DNA of 22,767 nt from positions 1-22,767 of the forward strand of contig NBLS01000026.1 of NCBI GenBank assembly GCA_002084385.1. The letters run 5' to 3'. Both the position numbers and the translations under genes were made by a program. Shown here piece by piece: positions 15,959 through 22,767 of the stretch; positions within the stretch are counted from its first letter, which is position 1, and the number at the start of each line of letters is the position of its first letter. This stretch comes from Desulfobacteraceae bacterium 4572_19 (GTDB lineage: Bacteria; Desulfobacterota; Desulfobacteria; Desulfobacterales; NBLS01). Under the pieces are notes generated by a model. That model had not been told where the DNA came from and made no database searches. It saw only the letters and a list, made by a program, of their open reading frames with translations.

Positions 15959-15985
15959 CGTAGGGGCAAACCCTTGTGGTTGCCC
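15959..15985. repeat. REP-like palindrome in the flgG-flgA gap
   Basis: CGTAGGGGCAAACCC-TTGT-GGTTGCCC folds into a short GC-rich stem, conspicuous in this AT-rich window. It resembles the REP-type palindromes (GTAGGGGC...GCCC) spread by RAYT transposases in many genomes. No RAYT gene is present here. Identity is by resemblance only. Confidence 0.5.
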
Positions 15986-16007
15986 AATAAGCATGTGCCT
16001 AACTTTC

Positions 16008-16050
16008 ATATTTTGCTGTAATCTACTATTGACCATGGCAAGTTATACTA
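16008..16050. repeat. Second-family repeat, flgG-flgA gap
   Basis: TTTTGCTGTAATCTACTATT followed by GACCATGGCAAGTTATAC matches the layout of the repeats at 2748 and 4236 (T-run, GTTATGG, TACTATT, CCATGGCAAGTT), with a degenerate left arm. Non-coding. Confidence 0.45.
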
Positions 16051-16085
16051 AAAACTTCCCAAGTTGCACAATCAGCTTTCAGCTA

Positions 16086-16868
16086 TTATCTCTTAAGCCC
16101 ATTAGCCAAACCAAGCATGGTATCTGCTGTTTGTACCGATTTGGAATTTGATTCATATGCACGCTGCCCTACAATCATGGCAACCATCTCATCAACAATA
16201 CTTACATTGGACATTTCCAGATAATTATTTTGAACTGTTCCCATTCCATCGTCACCGGGAGTTCCATCTATGGCAGCTCCGGAACCTTCGGTGGGACTTA
16301 AAAGATTTTGACCGGCAGCAAAAAGACCGGAAGGGTTTACAAATCTTGAAAGAAGAATCTCTTCTGTTGCAATAATTCCACCATCGGCATCATATACGGT
16401 AAGTGTGCCATTACCTTGTAAATCAACATTTACAGCTTCAATGGGAATAGCTATTTCCGGTTGAAGCCTATCACCTATACTTGATGTAATAAAGCCTTCG
16501 CTATCTAAAGTAAAATTACCGGCTCTGGTGTACATAATTTCATCGCCGTGCAATACACGAAAAAAACCCTCACCCTGAACTGAAAAATCAAACTGATTTC
16601 CCGTTTGAACATAATCTCCCTGGGTAAAAATTTTCTGTACACTTGCCGGTTTTACACCCATACCTGCCTGAATACCTGTTGGAACTTGCCCTCCACCAGG
16701 AGTTGTCGCTCCTGCTATCAACATTGTTTGATACATAAGATCCTGAAAATTTGCACGACTCTTCTTAAAACCTGTAGTATTCACATTTGCCAAGTTATTT
16801 GCAACAACATCTGTCTGCATCTGTTGTGCATTCATCCCTGTTGCTGAAGTCCATAATGCCCGTATCAT
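16086..16868 (-). CDS. flgG: Flagellar distal rod protein FlgG
   Basis: FlgG builds the distal rod. 260 residues, the same length as the enterobacterial protein. The N-terminal MIRALWTSATGMNAQQMQTDVVANNLANVNTTGFK is the classic rod/hook motif (ANNLAN..T.GFK), the middle has GEGFFRV and TRAGNFTLDSEG, and the C-terminus is NNYLEMSNVSIVDEMVAMIVGQRAYESNSK...DTMLGLANGLKR. It is exported by the flagellar type III apparatus, so no signal peptide is expected. GGAGG lies upstream of the ATG. It follows flgF after 90 bases that contain a minimal repeat element. Confidence 0.98.
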   Translation of the reverse strand: MIRALWTSATGMNAQQMQTDVVANNLANVNTTGFKKSRANFQDLMYQTMLIAGATTPGGGQVPTGIQAGMGVKPASVQKIFTQGDYVQTGNQFDFSVQGEGFFRVLHGDEIMYTRAGNFTLDSEGFITSSIGDRLQPEIAIPIEAVNVDLQGNGTLTVYDADGGIIATEEILLSRFVNPSGLFAAGQNLLSPTEGSGAAIDGTPGDDGMGTVQNNYLEMSNVSIVDEMVAMIVGQRAYESNSKSVQTADTMLGLANGLKR

Positions 16869-16900
16869 AAATTTACCTCCATTTTTTTATAACCACTCAT

Positions 16901-16949
16901 GTAATGTGAGATTACCGAAAAATCACATTTCTTGGTCGTGAACGATTAA
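16901..16949 (+). mobile_element. Minimal-form repeat copy 7 with exact 8-bp target duplication
   Basis: 49 bases from GTAATGTGAGATTACC to GTCGTGAACGATTAA, holding just the AATGTGA...TCACATT hairpin. CCACTCAT lies immediately on both sides (16893-16900 and 16950-16957); the identity extends to 11 bases because TAA also precedes the left copy. This shows the hairpin module can move alone. Confidence 0.82.
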
Positions 16950-16958
16950 CCACTCATA

Positions 16959-17663
16959 TTACTGCAATTTCCCAACTTCATTAACAGCCTTTTCATCCGT
17001 AGCATCAAATGTCTGAATCATTTTTTGATACGATTCATACATTCTATGTTCCTCTATCATTTTTACCATTTCTGTTACCGAAGTTACATTAGACATTTCA
17101 AGTGCCCCCTGTTTTACTGAAATATTATCAGGTGGTATTTCATCTTGTACATCCCCATTATAAATAAAAAGAGACGAACCTTCTTTTTCTATTTTTTCCA
17201 AATTTTTAAAGGTAACAACATCCAACTTCCCCAAATCCGCAAGCCCCCCAGTCAGGCTATAAGCCTCGATATTACCATCTTTGTGCACAAATATATTTTC
17301 AATATTATTTTGATCAAAAACCACAGGTTGGCCATCTGCAAGAACAGGATCTCCCTCTTTGGTTACAAGGGTTCCATTACCGCTTAACGTAAAATTACCA
17401 TTTCTTGTATAACGCACACCCCGCTGGGTTTTAATCTTAAAAAAGCCCTCATCTTCAAGTGCCATATCAAGCTTTCCGCCTGTTTCCTTTACCGGTCCTT
17501 GTGTCAAGTCAACATTCATTTGAGCTTTAAACATGCGATCAAATGATAGTATATCTCCTTTAAAACCTGTTGTATCAATATTTGCAAGATGATTGGCAAC
17601 CACATCAAACTGTCTTTCCTGCCTTAATCCACCCTGAACAGGTCTTGTCATTTCAAGTATCAT
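16959..17663 (-). CDS. flgF: Flagellar proximal rod protein FlgF
   Basis: FlgF is a rod subunit of the FlgG/FlgF family. 234 residues: the N-terminal QERQFDVVANHLANIDTTGFKGDILSF motif, EDEGFFKIKTQRGVRYTRNGNFTL in the middle, and the C-terminal QGALEMSNVTSVTEMVKMIEEHRMYESYQKMIQTFDATDEKAVNEVG. The order flgF then flgG and its shorter length favour FlgF over a second FlgG. The ATG has AGGAGT six bases upstream. It is first in the flgFGAHIJ operon, directly downstream of a sigma-54 promoter. Confidence 0.95.
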   Translation of the reverse strand: MILEMTRPVQGGLRQERQFDVVANHLANIDTTGFKGDILSFDRMFKAQMNVDLTQGPVKETGGKLDMALEDEGFFKIKTQRGVRYTRNGNFTLSGNGTLVTKEGDPVLADGQPVVFDQNNIENIFVHKDGNIEAYSLTGGLADLGKLDVVTFKNLEKIEKEGSSLFIYNGDVQDEIPPDNISVKQGALEMSNVTSVTEMVKMIEEHRMYESYQKMIQTFDATDEKAVNEVGKLQ

Positions 17664-17701
17664 AATTTAACTCCTGTTTAATTTTCGTTAATACAAACAG
17701 A

Positions 17702-17717
17702 AGCAACAATAGTGCCA
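17702..17717 (-). promoter_or_regulatory. Sigma-54 (RpoN) promoter of the flgF operon
   Basis: On the minus strand TGGCAC (17717-17712), five bases, TTGC (17706-17703), T: an exact match to the -24/-12 consensus TGGCAC-N5-TTGC[AT]. Transcription would start near 17691, about 28 bases before the flgF ATG. Sigma-54 control with a NtrC-type activator is standard for rod/hook genes in polar-flagellated proteobacteria. No upstream activator site could be recognised by eye. Confidence 0.85.
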
Positions 17718-17767
17718 GCTATCAATAACTATATATAAAACTATCTATTTCAAAATAAAAAGATTTT

Positions 17768-17867
17768 GTAAGCGTTCACAAGCACCTCGCCTTCGCATAA
17801 ACAGCTTGTGAACGCTTACAAGTGTGAGATTACCGAAAAATCACATTTCTTGGTCGTGAACGGTTAC
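17768..17867 (+). mobile_element. MITE-like repeat copy 8 (short form, exact target duplication)
   Basis: 100 bases from GTAAGCGTTCACAAG to GTGAACGGTTAC, bordered on both sides by AAGATTTT (17760-17767 and 17868-17875), an exact 8-bp duplication. The long inner arms are absent: GTAAGCGTTCACAAG and CTTGTGAACGCTTAC flank only a 22-base loop, followed by the AGTGTGA/TCACATT hairpin. It lies about 50 bases upstream of the sigma-54 promoter of flgF. Confidence 0.93.
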
Positions 17868-17909
17868 AAGATTTTAAATAATAAGTTCTATGATTTTGAC
17901 AAACTGTTA

Positions 17910-18030
17910 GTAAATATTCGGGTTGCACCTTATTTTTGACCGACCGACACATTAATACATGAGCCGACTTATCCAAATGTTTACAATTGGCAAGTTCTGG
18001 TATTAATTTGACAGTAACCCGAATATTTAC
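17910..18030. mobile_element. 121-bp MITE with IS66-like ends
   Basis: Perfect 15-bp terminal inverted repeats GTAAATATTCGGGTT (17910-17924) and AACCCGAATATTTAC (18016-18030) enclose 91 bases with no reading frame of note. Exact 8-bp direct repeats AACTGTTA border it (17902-17909 and 18031-18038). Ends beginning GTAA and 8-bp target duplications are hallmarks of the IS66 family, so this is probably a non-autonomous IS66-type element. The internal sequence is unrelated to the main repeat family. With copy 8 and the promoter it accounts for most of the 472-base gap 17664-18135. The remaining stretch to 18135 holds only a weak TATATG/CATATA hairpin. Confidence 0.9.
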
Positions 18031-18135
18031 AACTGTTATTTGATGAACCCTTAAAATACATCTTAACAGTCTATACCGATACGGAGATTTTTCAAGTTTA
18101 TTTCACTTCATATATGAAAATTTCCATATAAACAT

Positions 18136-18408
18136 TTATTTGTTCATAGAATATACAAAAGCCAAAAGTTCAGCAACTGCTACATACACCTCAGGTGGAA
18201 TATCTTCTTCTATATCCAGTTTAGAAAGTACTTCAATTAAATCAGGATCATCTTTTACAGGAACGCCATGCTCTTTTGCGATATCAATAATTCTTTCAGC
18301 AACAAGGCCGGAACCTTTTGCAGCTACTTTAGGTACATCATCCTGCCCGGTTTTATACCTTAAAGCTACTGCTTTTTTAATTTTTTTACCTTTTTTCATT
18401 GTTCCCAT
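18136..18408 (-). CDS. Stand-alone FlhB C-terminal domain protein (FlhX-like)
   Basis: 90 residues: KKAVALRYKTGQDDVPKVAAKGSGLVAERIIDIAKEHGVPVKDDPDLIEVLSKLDIEEDIPPEVYVAVAELLAFVYSMNK. This matches the soluble C-terminal domain of the export-switch protein FlhB just after the NPTH autocleavage site. The NPTH motif and the membrane domain are absent (KKIKKAVALRY replaces NPTHYAVALRY). Such FlhX/YlqH-type proteins occur near fliK and can stand in for the cleaved FlhB fragment in hook-length switching. It lies 65 bases downstream of fliK in the same direction, which fits. The start (ATG 18408 or 18399) is uncertain because no ribosome binding site is clear. Confidence 0.9.
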   Translation of the reverse strand: MGTMKKGKKIKKAVALRYKTGQDDVPKVAAKGSGLVAERIIDIAKEHGVPVKDDPDLIEVLSKLDIEEDIPPEVYVAVAELLAFVYSMNK

Positions 18409-18473
18409 ATTGGATTAATTTATTGATAGTAAAAAATTAAAATAGATAATTGGTAGTGGAAAAAACCTTAGCG

Positions 18474-20390
18474 TTAAATAACAATATTTAGTACCCCCTT
18501 TTCTGTTCCTGATAAATTATCAACAAGAGTTGTACTTGCAAGAGCTTCAGGACTTATCATGCAACAATCTATTTTATAAACTTGAAAATCATGTTTGGAA
18601 AGATTTTTTACCAAACGGGGAATATTTTTTTTAAGAAGGTTGCATACCTCTTTATTGGTAACACCAAATACACCATTAATACCTTTTTTTAAAATTGAAA
18701 AATCCGCACGCAAATCCCCAAGATTTGTCATCTCAAGTAAAAAAGAGATTTTAATAACACGATTTTCTTTTTTGCTACCGGACTTTTCATCCTTTCCAAG
18801 ATCAATAAAAAGTTGTCCGAATTTAATAAAACCATCGTAATTTACAGAGAGAGGAAGTAATAATCTTCCAAGTTCCTGAAATGAATCTTTATTTAATAAC
18901 TGCATATTTTCAAGTGAGTCTAAAAATTTTACAAGATTTCTACCGTGCTCACTCTCCTTAACATCCGGAAGTGCCAACATCTTCATGGCAAGAGTTTTTA
19001 AATCTTTTTCTCCAAGCTCCTCAAGATATGCCCTTTGATCTGCATAACTCATATTAGTTGCTTCAAGCAGGTTCTTCTCACATGAAATACCACTGTTATT
19101 AATAATTTTAGATAGCAATCCTGAATCAGCTTTATCTGATTTTAAAGACATATCTTTTATGGTGTTATCAATTAACTTCATTAATTGTTCTGCTTTTTTA
19201 CTCTCTATATCAGAATCTGCACCACTGCTGACAAGCCTTGGAAACTTTAACCGATTAGAAAGAAATTTTACTGCCGATCTAAAACTATTTTCAGTTTTTT
19301 CTCCACTAATTTTCAATTCATTTAAACCCGGCACGGTATCTACATTAAGCTTACCTGTCTCCTGTAAAATTTTATCTCCCGTATTAACAAGAGAAACATC
19401 TAACGTACTCTTCACTGTTTCGGACCCAAATATACCGGTTTTTGCCACACCCAACTTATCTATATTTCCGGCAAGCCGACCGGTCTCTAACAATGACTTG
19501 TTTTTAATATTATTAAGAAAAGCATCTGATTTATCACTTTTCGCTCCTGACACCTCATTTTTTTCTATACCTGATTTATTAATATTAAATTTATCAGTAG
19601 CCAAGTTTTTATCAGTAGCCAAGTTATTAATGTCCAGCTTATTAATACCAGATTTATTACTCATTAGTTGATTAATGTCCGGCTTGTTAATACCAGATTT
19701 ATTACTCATTAGTTGATTAATATCCGGCTTGTTAATACCGGATTTATTACTAATTAGTTGGTTGGTATCCGGCTTGTTAATACCGGATTTATTACTAATT
19801 AGTTGGTTGGTATCCGGCTTGTTAATACCGGATTTATTACTAATTAGTTGGTTAATATCCGACTTGTTAATACCGGATTTATTACTAATTAGTTGGTTAA
19901 TGTCCGGCTTGTTAATACCAGACTTATCGGTATCAAATTTAGTTGCGGTAATTTTACCATTTTCGACCAAAGGTTTATCCAAAGTCTCCGATAAAAAAGA
20001 TTTTAATTGAGTATTATTACCAGCCTTATCACCTGAATTTTTAAGCATATTTACCATTTTTAGTAAATTTACAAAAGGTCCTGCTTTTCCAAGAGATTTT
20101 AATGCAGAGTATTTATCTCCTGTTAAAGTTTTATTTTCAGATTCAAGAAATTTTAATACGAGTTGATCACCACTTTTCAAAACCTTTAATTTAATATCTG
20201 AACCTTGTAAAAGAGGAGTAAATGTCTTAACAGAAATTTTTTTACCAAGCATTGAAAGCTCAGCCATACGAGGAGAAACACTTTTTAGAACCTTAGCCGT
20301 TACAATCTGACCATTTTTTAAACCTGCAATACCCTTTTTATCACCAACAAGTTCGGAAGATGAAATAAATATTTTAGAAATCGCATCCAT
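18474..20390 (-). CDS. fliK: FliK-like flagellar hook-length control protein
   Basis: FliK is a secreted ruler that ends hook growth by switching FlhB specificity. The assignment rests on position (just before an FlhB C-terminal domain), low-complexity architecture and the C-terminal domain, where KISFLLEMTNLGDLRADFSILKKGINGVFGV, then FQVYKIDCCM and SGTEKGVLNIVI resemble the Flg_hook family. The N-terminal part has GQIVTAKVLKSVSPRMAELSMLGKKISVKT. The middle holds seven 15-residue repeats (about residues 150-260), probably extending the ruler. I place the start at ATG 20390 (MDAISK), preceded by TGGAAA, rather than at an in-frame TTG at 20405, giving 638 residues. It overlaps the preceding reading frame by 17 bases. 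Confidence 0.85.
   Translation of the reverse strand: MDAISKIFISSSELVGDKKGIAGLKNGQIVTAKVLKSVSPRMAELSMLGKKISVKTFTPLLQGSDIKLKVLKSGDQLVLKFLESENKTLTGDKYSALKSLGKAGPFVNLLKMVNMLKNSGDKAGNNTQLKSFLSETLDKPLVENGKITATKFDTDKSGINKPDINQLISNKSGINKSDINQLISNKSGINKPDTNQLISNKSGINKPDTNQLISNKSGINKPDINQLMSNKSGINKPDINQLMSNKSGINKLDINNLATDKNLATDKFNINKSGIEKNEVSGAKSDKSDAFLNNIKNKSLLETGRLAGNIDKLGVAKTGIFGSETVKSTLDVSLVNTGDKILQETGKLNVDTVPGLNELKISGEKTENSFRSAVKFLSNRLKFPRLVSSGADSDIESKKAEQLMKLIDNTIKDMSLKSDKADSGLLSKIINNSGISCEKNLLEATNMSYADQRAYLEELGEKDLKTLAMKMLALPDVKESEHGRNLVKFLDSLENMQLLNKDSFQELGRLLLPLSVNYDGFIKFGQLFIDLGKDEKSGSKKENRVIKISFLLEMTNLGDLRADFSILKKGINGVFGVTNKEVCNLLKKNIPRLVKNLSKHDFQVYKIDCCMISPEALASTTLVDNLSGTEKGVLNIVI
19614..19928 (-). 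repeat. Seven 45-bp tandem repeats inside fliK
   Basis: Seven consecutive 15-codon units of consensus NKSGINKPD[IT]NQL[IM]S. Neighbouring units are nearly identical in DNA, while the first (DKSGINK...) and last (...KLDINNLAT) are diverged, which indicates recent unequal exchange. A smaller duplication (LATDKNLATDK) follows immediately. All units keep the frame. Confidence 0.93.
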
Positions 20391-20532
20391 TTTTTTCCAT
20401 TTCAATCAGCTTTTTCTTTAAATCAATCACCAATTCCACTTCTCTTTCAGACATAGACAACTTTTTGGCAATATTTTTTGCTTCCATACCATCGTTATAC
20501 AATTCAAAAATTGCTGCCTGCCAATCTTTCAT
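20374..20532 (-). CDS. C-terminal helix-turn-helix-like segment, probably out-of-frame end of the 20504-20782 gene
   Basis: A 52-codon frame: MKDWQAAIFELYNDGMEAKNIAKKLSMSEREVELVIDLKKKLIEMEKNGCDF. The segment IFELYNDGMEAKNIAKKLSMSEREVELVI is a helix-turn-helix-like pattern that I recall at the C-terminus of small membrane proteins in flagellar clusters (DUF2802/DUF6115-like; attribution uncertain). Its ATG has no ribosome binding site. Joining it to the upstream frame needs the loss of one A from the A7 tract at 20537-20543, which then reads YLIKNLMKDWQAAIFEL without interruption. I regard it as the end of the upstream gene. It overlaps the fliK start. Confidence 0.65.
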   Translation of the reverse strand: MKDWQAAIFELYNDGMEAKNIAKKLSMSEREVELVIDLKKKLIEMEKNGCDF

Positions 20533-20782
20533 TAAGTTTTTTTATCAAATAGTGTTTTTCTTTTATCTGATTTTCAAACGTCATAGCAACAGAATCAGCA
20601 TCTTTAATTAAAGGTTCAAGCATATTAACCACTTGCTCGGCAATTTCTCCTGAAACATCATCCTGAACGTTGGTTTTAAGTTTTTTAAGAAAAATCAAAA
20701 TAAAAACAATAACTATCAAAGTAATTATTAACTGACATACAATCATTAATTCAATTGATAATATTTCCATAATCACAACCAT
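20504..20782 (-). CDS. One-TM coiled-coil protein of the flagellar cluster, apparently frameshifted
   Basis: 92 residues in this frame. An N-terminal membrane helix (LSIELMIVCQLIITLIVIVFILIFLKKLK, about 5-33) is followed by a charged helical stretch with heptad-like spacing (DVSGEIAEQVVNMLEPLIKDADSVAMTFENQIKEKHYLIKKLNERL). The frame then breaks at GSNF just after an A7 tract. The helix-turn-helix-like C-terminus lies in the next frame (20374-20532). The full product would be about 130 residues: N-terminal anchor, coiled coil, small C-terminal domain. Position between a 96-residue gene and fliK fits known small membrane proteins of delta flagellar clusters; the function is unknown. The start is the codon at 20782 (MVVIMEI) or the ATG four codons later. 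Confidence 0.7.
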   Translation of the reverse strand: MVVIMEILSIELMIVCQLIITLIVIVFILIFLKKLKTNVQDDVSGEIAEQVVNMLEPLIKDADSVAMTFENQIKEKHYLIKKLNERLAGSNF

Positions 20783-20820
20783 TTACGAATAAAAATATAA
20801 TTTTTAAAAATAATTTTTTT

Positions 20821-20962
20821 GTAACCGTTCACGAACAAAAAATGTGATTTTTCGATAATCTCACATTTGTAAGCGTTCACAAGTGCCTTACATTCGTATA
20901 AACAGCTTGTCATATAATAGTTGTTCTATATATAACAAGATGAGGTGCTTGTGAACGCTTAC
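20821..20962 (-). mobile_element. MITE-like repeat copy 9 (long form, one arm deleted)
   Basis: 142 bases from GTAACCGTTCACGAAC to GTGAACGCTTAC. The right inner arm has lost about 12 bases (ATATAACAAG joins directly to ATGAGGTGCTT), so the long hairpin is incomplete. Flanks ATTTTTTT and ACATTTTT agree at only 6 of 8 positions. It fills most of the 198-base gap; nothing else is seen there. Confidence 0.85.
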
Positions 20963-20980
20963 ACATTTTTTAACAAGCCT

Positions 20981-21271
20981 TTATGCAACAGTATTTAAAA
21001 ACTTTCCTGAACCATCAGGGTTTTTCTGCTTTGCACGCTTTGATCCCTTTTTTTTCTTCGACATAGCATCCCTGTCTCTTTTTTTTTTCTGTTCAGACTT
21101 TAACTTCTCACTTCCCTCAGCCTGATGAACGATAGATCTCGCTTCTATTTCATTTAACTCTTGCTGCATATGAGGTATTGCCACCTCATGGGGCTGATTT
21201 CTAAGGTTCTGTGTTTCTTGAACTTTACCTGCCTGCTGTACTACTATATTTAAATTTGGTATGGTCGTCAT
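20981..21271 (-). CDS. Small lysine-rich protein of unknown function, flagellar cluster
   Basis: 96 residues with no recognised domain. The N-terminal half (MTTIPNLNIVVQQAGKVQETQNLRNQ) is followed by a predicted helix with many Glu/Gln (PHMQQELNEIEARSIVHQAEGSEK), then a strongly basic stretch (SEQKKKRDRDAMSKKKKGSK and RAKQK) and the ending GSGKFLNTVA. No signal peptide or TM. GGGAGG lies five bases before the ATG, the best ribosome binding site in this block, so the gene is very likely real. It starts 14 bases after the stop of the acidic FliL-like gene. Opposite charge suggests that the two products might interact, which is speculation. Confidence 0.8.
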   Translation of the reverse strand: MTTIPNLNIVVQQAGKVQETQNLRNQPHEVAIPHMQQELNEIEARSIVHQAEGSEKLKSEQKKKRDRDAMSKKKKGSKRAKQKNPDGSGKFLNTVA

Positions 21272-21285
21272 AACTGCCTCCCATC

Positions 21286-22767
<1,482 letters not shown>

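Noticed and set aside
18111..18130. TATATG-GAAATTTT-CATATA hairpin after the FlhB-like gene as a terminator
   Set aside because: The stem is AT-only and no T-run follows on the minus strand, so it does not meet the pattern of an intrinsic terminator.
19614..19928. Regular 45-bp repeats considered as a CRISPR array
   Set aside because: There are no unique spacers, the units are contiguous and translate in frame as part of fliK.
19159..20010. Plus-strand frames with repeated LLIPDLLLISWL, resembling a membrane repeat protein
   Set aside because: They are the reverse complement of the fliK repeat region; the periodicity comes from the 45-bp units.

Overview
This window is AT-rich and every convincing gene lies on the minus strand, so transcription runs from high to low coordinates. 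Gene content and order suggest a Desulfobacterota (deltaproteobacterial) bacterium, probably Desulfobacterales. The clues are hslVU next to argB-argD-argF, a sigma-54-driven flgF-G-A-H-I-J rod/ring operon, and receiver-PAS-kinase sensors. The placement is an inference from family resemblance; no database search was possible.

Layout in transcription order. (1) 22767-18136 is a flagellar block. It holds a 5'-partial FliL-like membrane protein with a long acidic cytoplasmic N-terminus, a small lysine-rich protein, a one-TM coiled-coil protein that looks frameshifted, a FliK-like hook-length protein with a 15-residue tandem repeat, and a stand-alone FlhB C-terminal domain. (2) 18135-17664 holds no gene, but carries two unrelated MITE-like elements and a near-perfect sigma-54 promoter. 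(3) 17663-12252 is flgF, flgG, flgA, flgH, flgI and flgJ: distal rod, P-ring, L-ring and rod assembly. (4) 12049-11688 is a Phd/YefM-type antitoxin followed by a broken PIN toxin. (5) 11597-8498 holds two sensor kinases, one split by a frameshift and one with a missing DHp helix and a truncated end. (6) 8301-1 is a housekeeping run: small lipoprotein, coaBC, Fe-S uracil-DNA glycosylase, xerC, hslV, hslU, argB, argD (damaged) and argF (runs off the edge).

Two things stand out. First, the FliL-like protein carries eight clear copies, plus one degenerate copy, of an L-[VI]-S-Q-D-D-I-D-x-L-L peptide. This matches the N-terminal CheY-P-binding peptide of the flagellar switch protein FliM. The copies are spaced about every 30 residues in a poly-acidic chain on the cytoplasmic side of a single TM helix, with a periplasmic FliL domain beyond it. 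It looks like a multivalent CheY-P (or switch-partner) antenna tethered at the flagellar base.

Second, a mobile hairpin repeat family occurs nine times. Its ends read GTAA[CG]CGTTCAC, and several copies have exact 8-bp target duplications. Five copies supply the stop codon of the neighbouring gene. The end sequence and duplication length resemble the IS66 family. A second, unrelated 121-bp element has the same GTAA ends and an 8-bp duplication.

Several genes are visibly damaged (argD, both kinases, the coiled-coil gene, the PIN toxin). This points to active genome decay or, for the single-base cases, possible sequence error.
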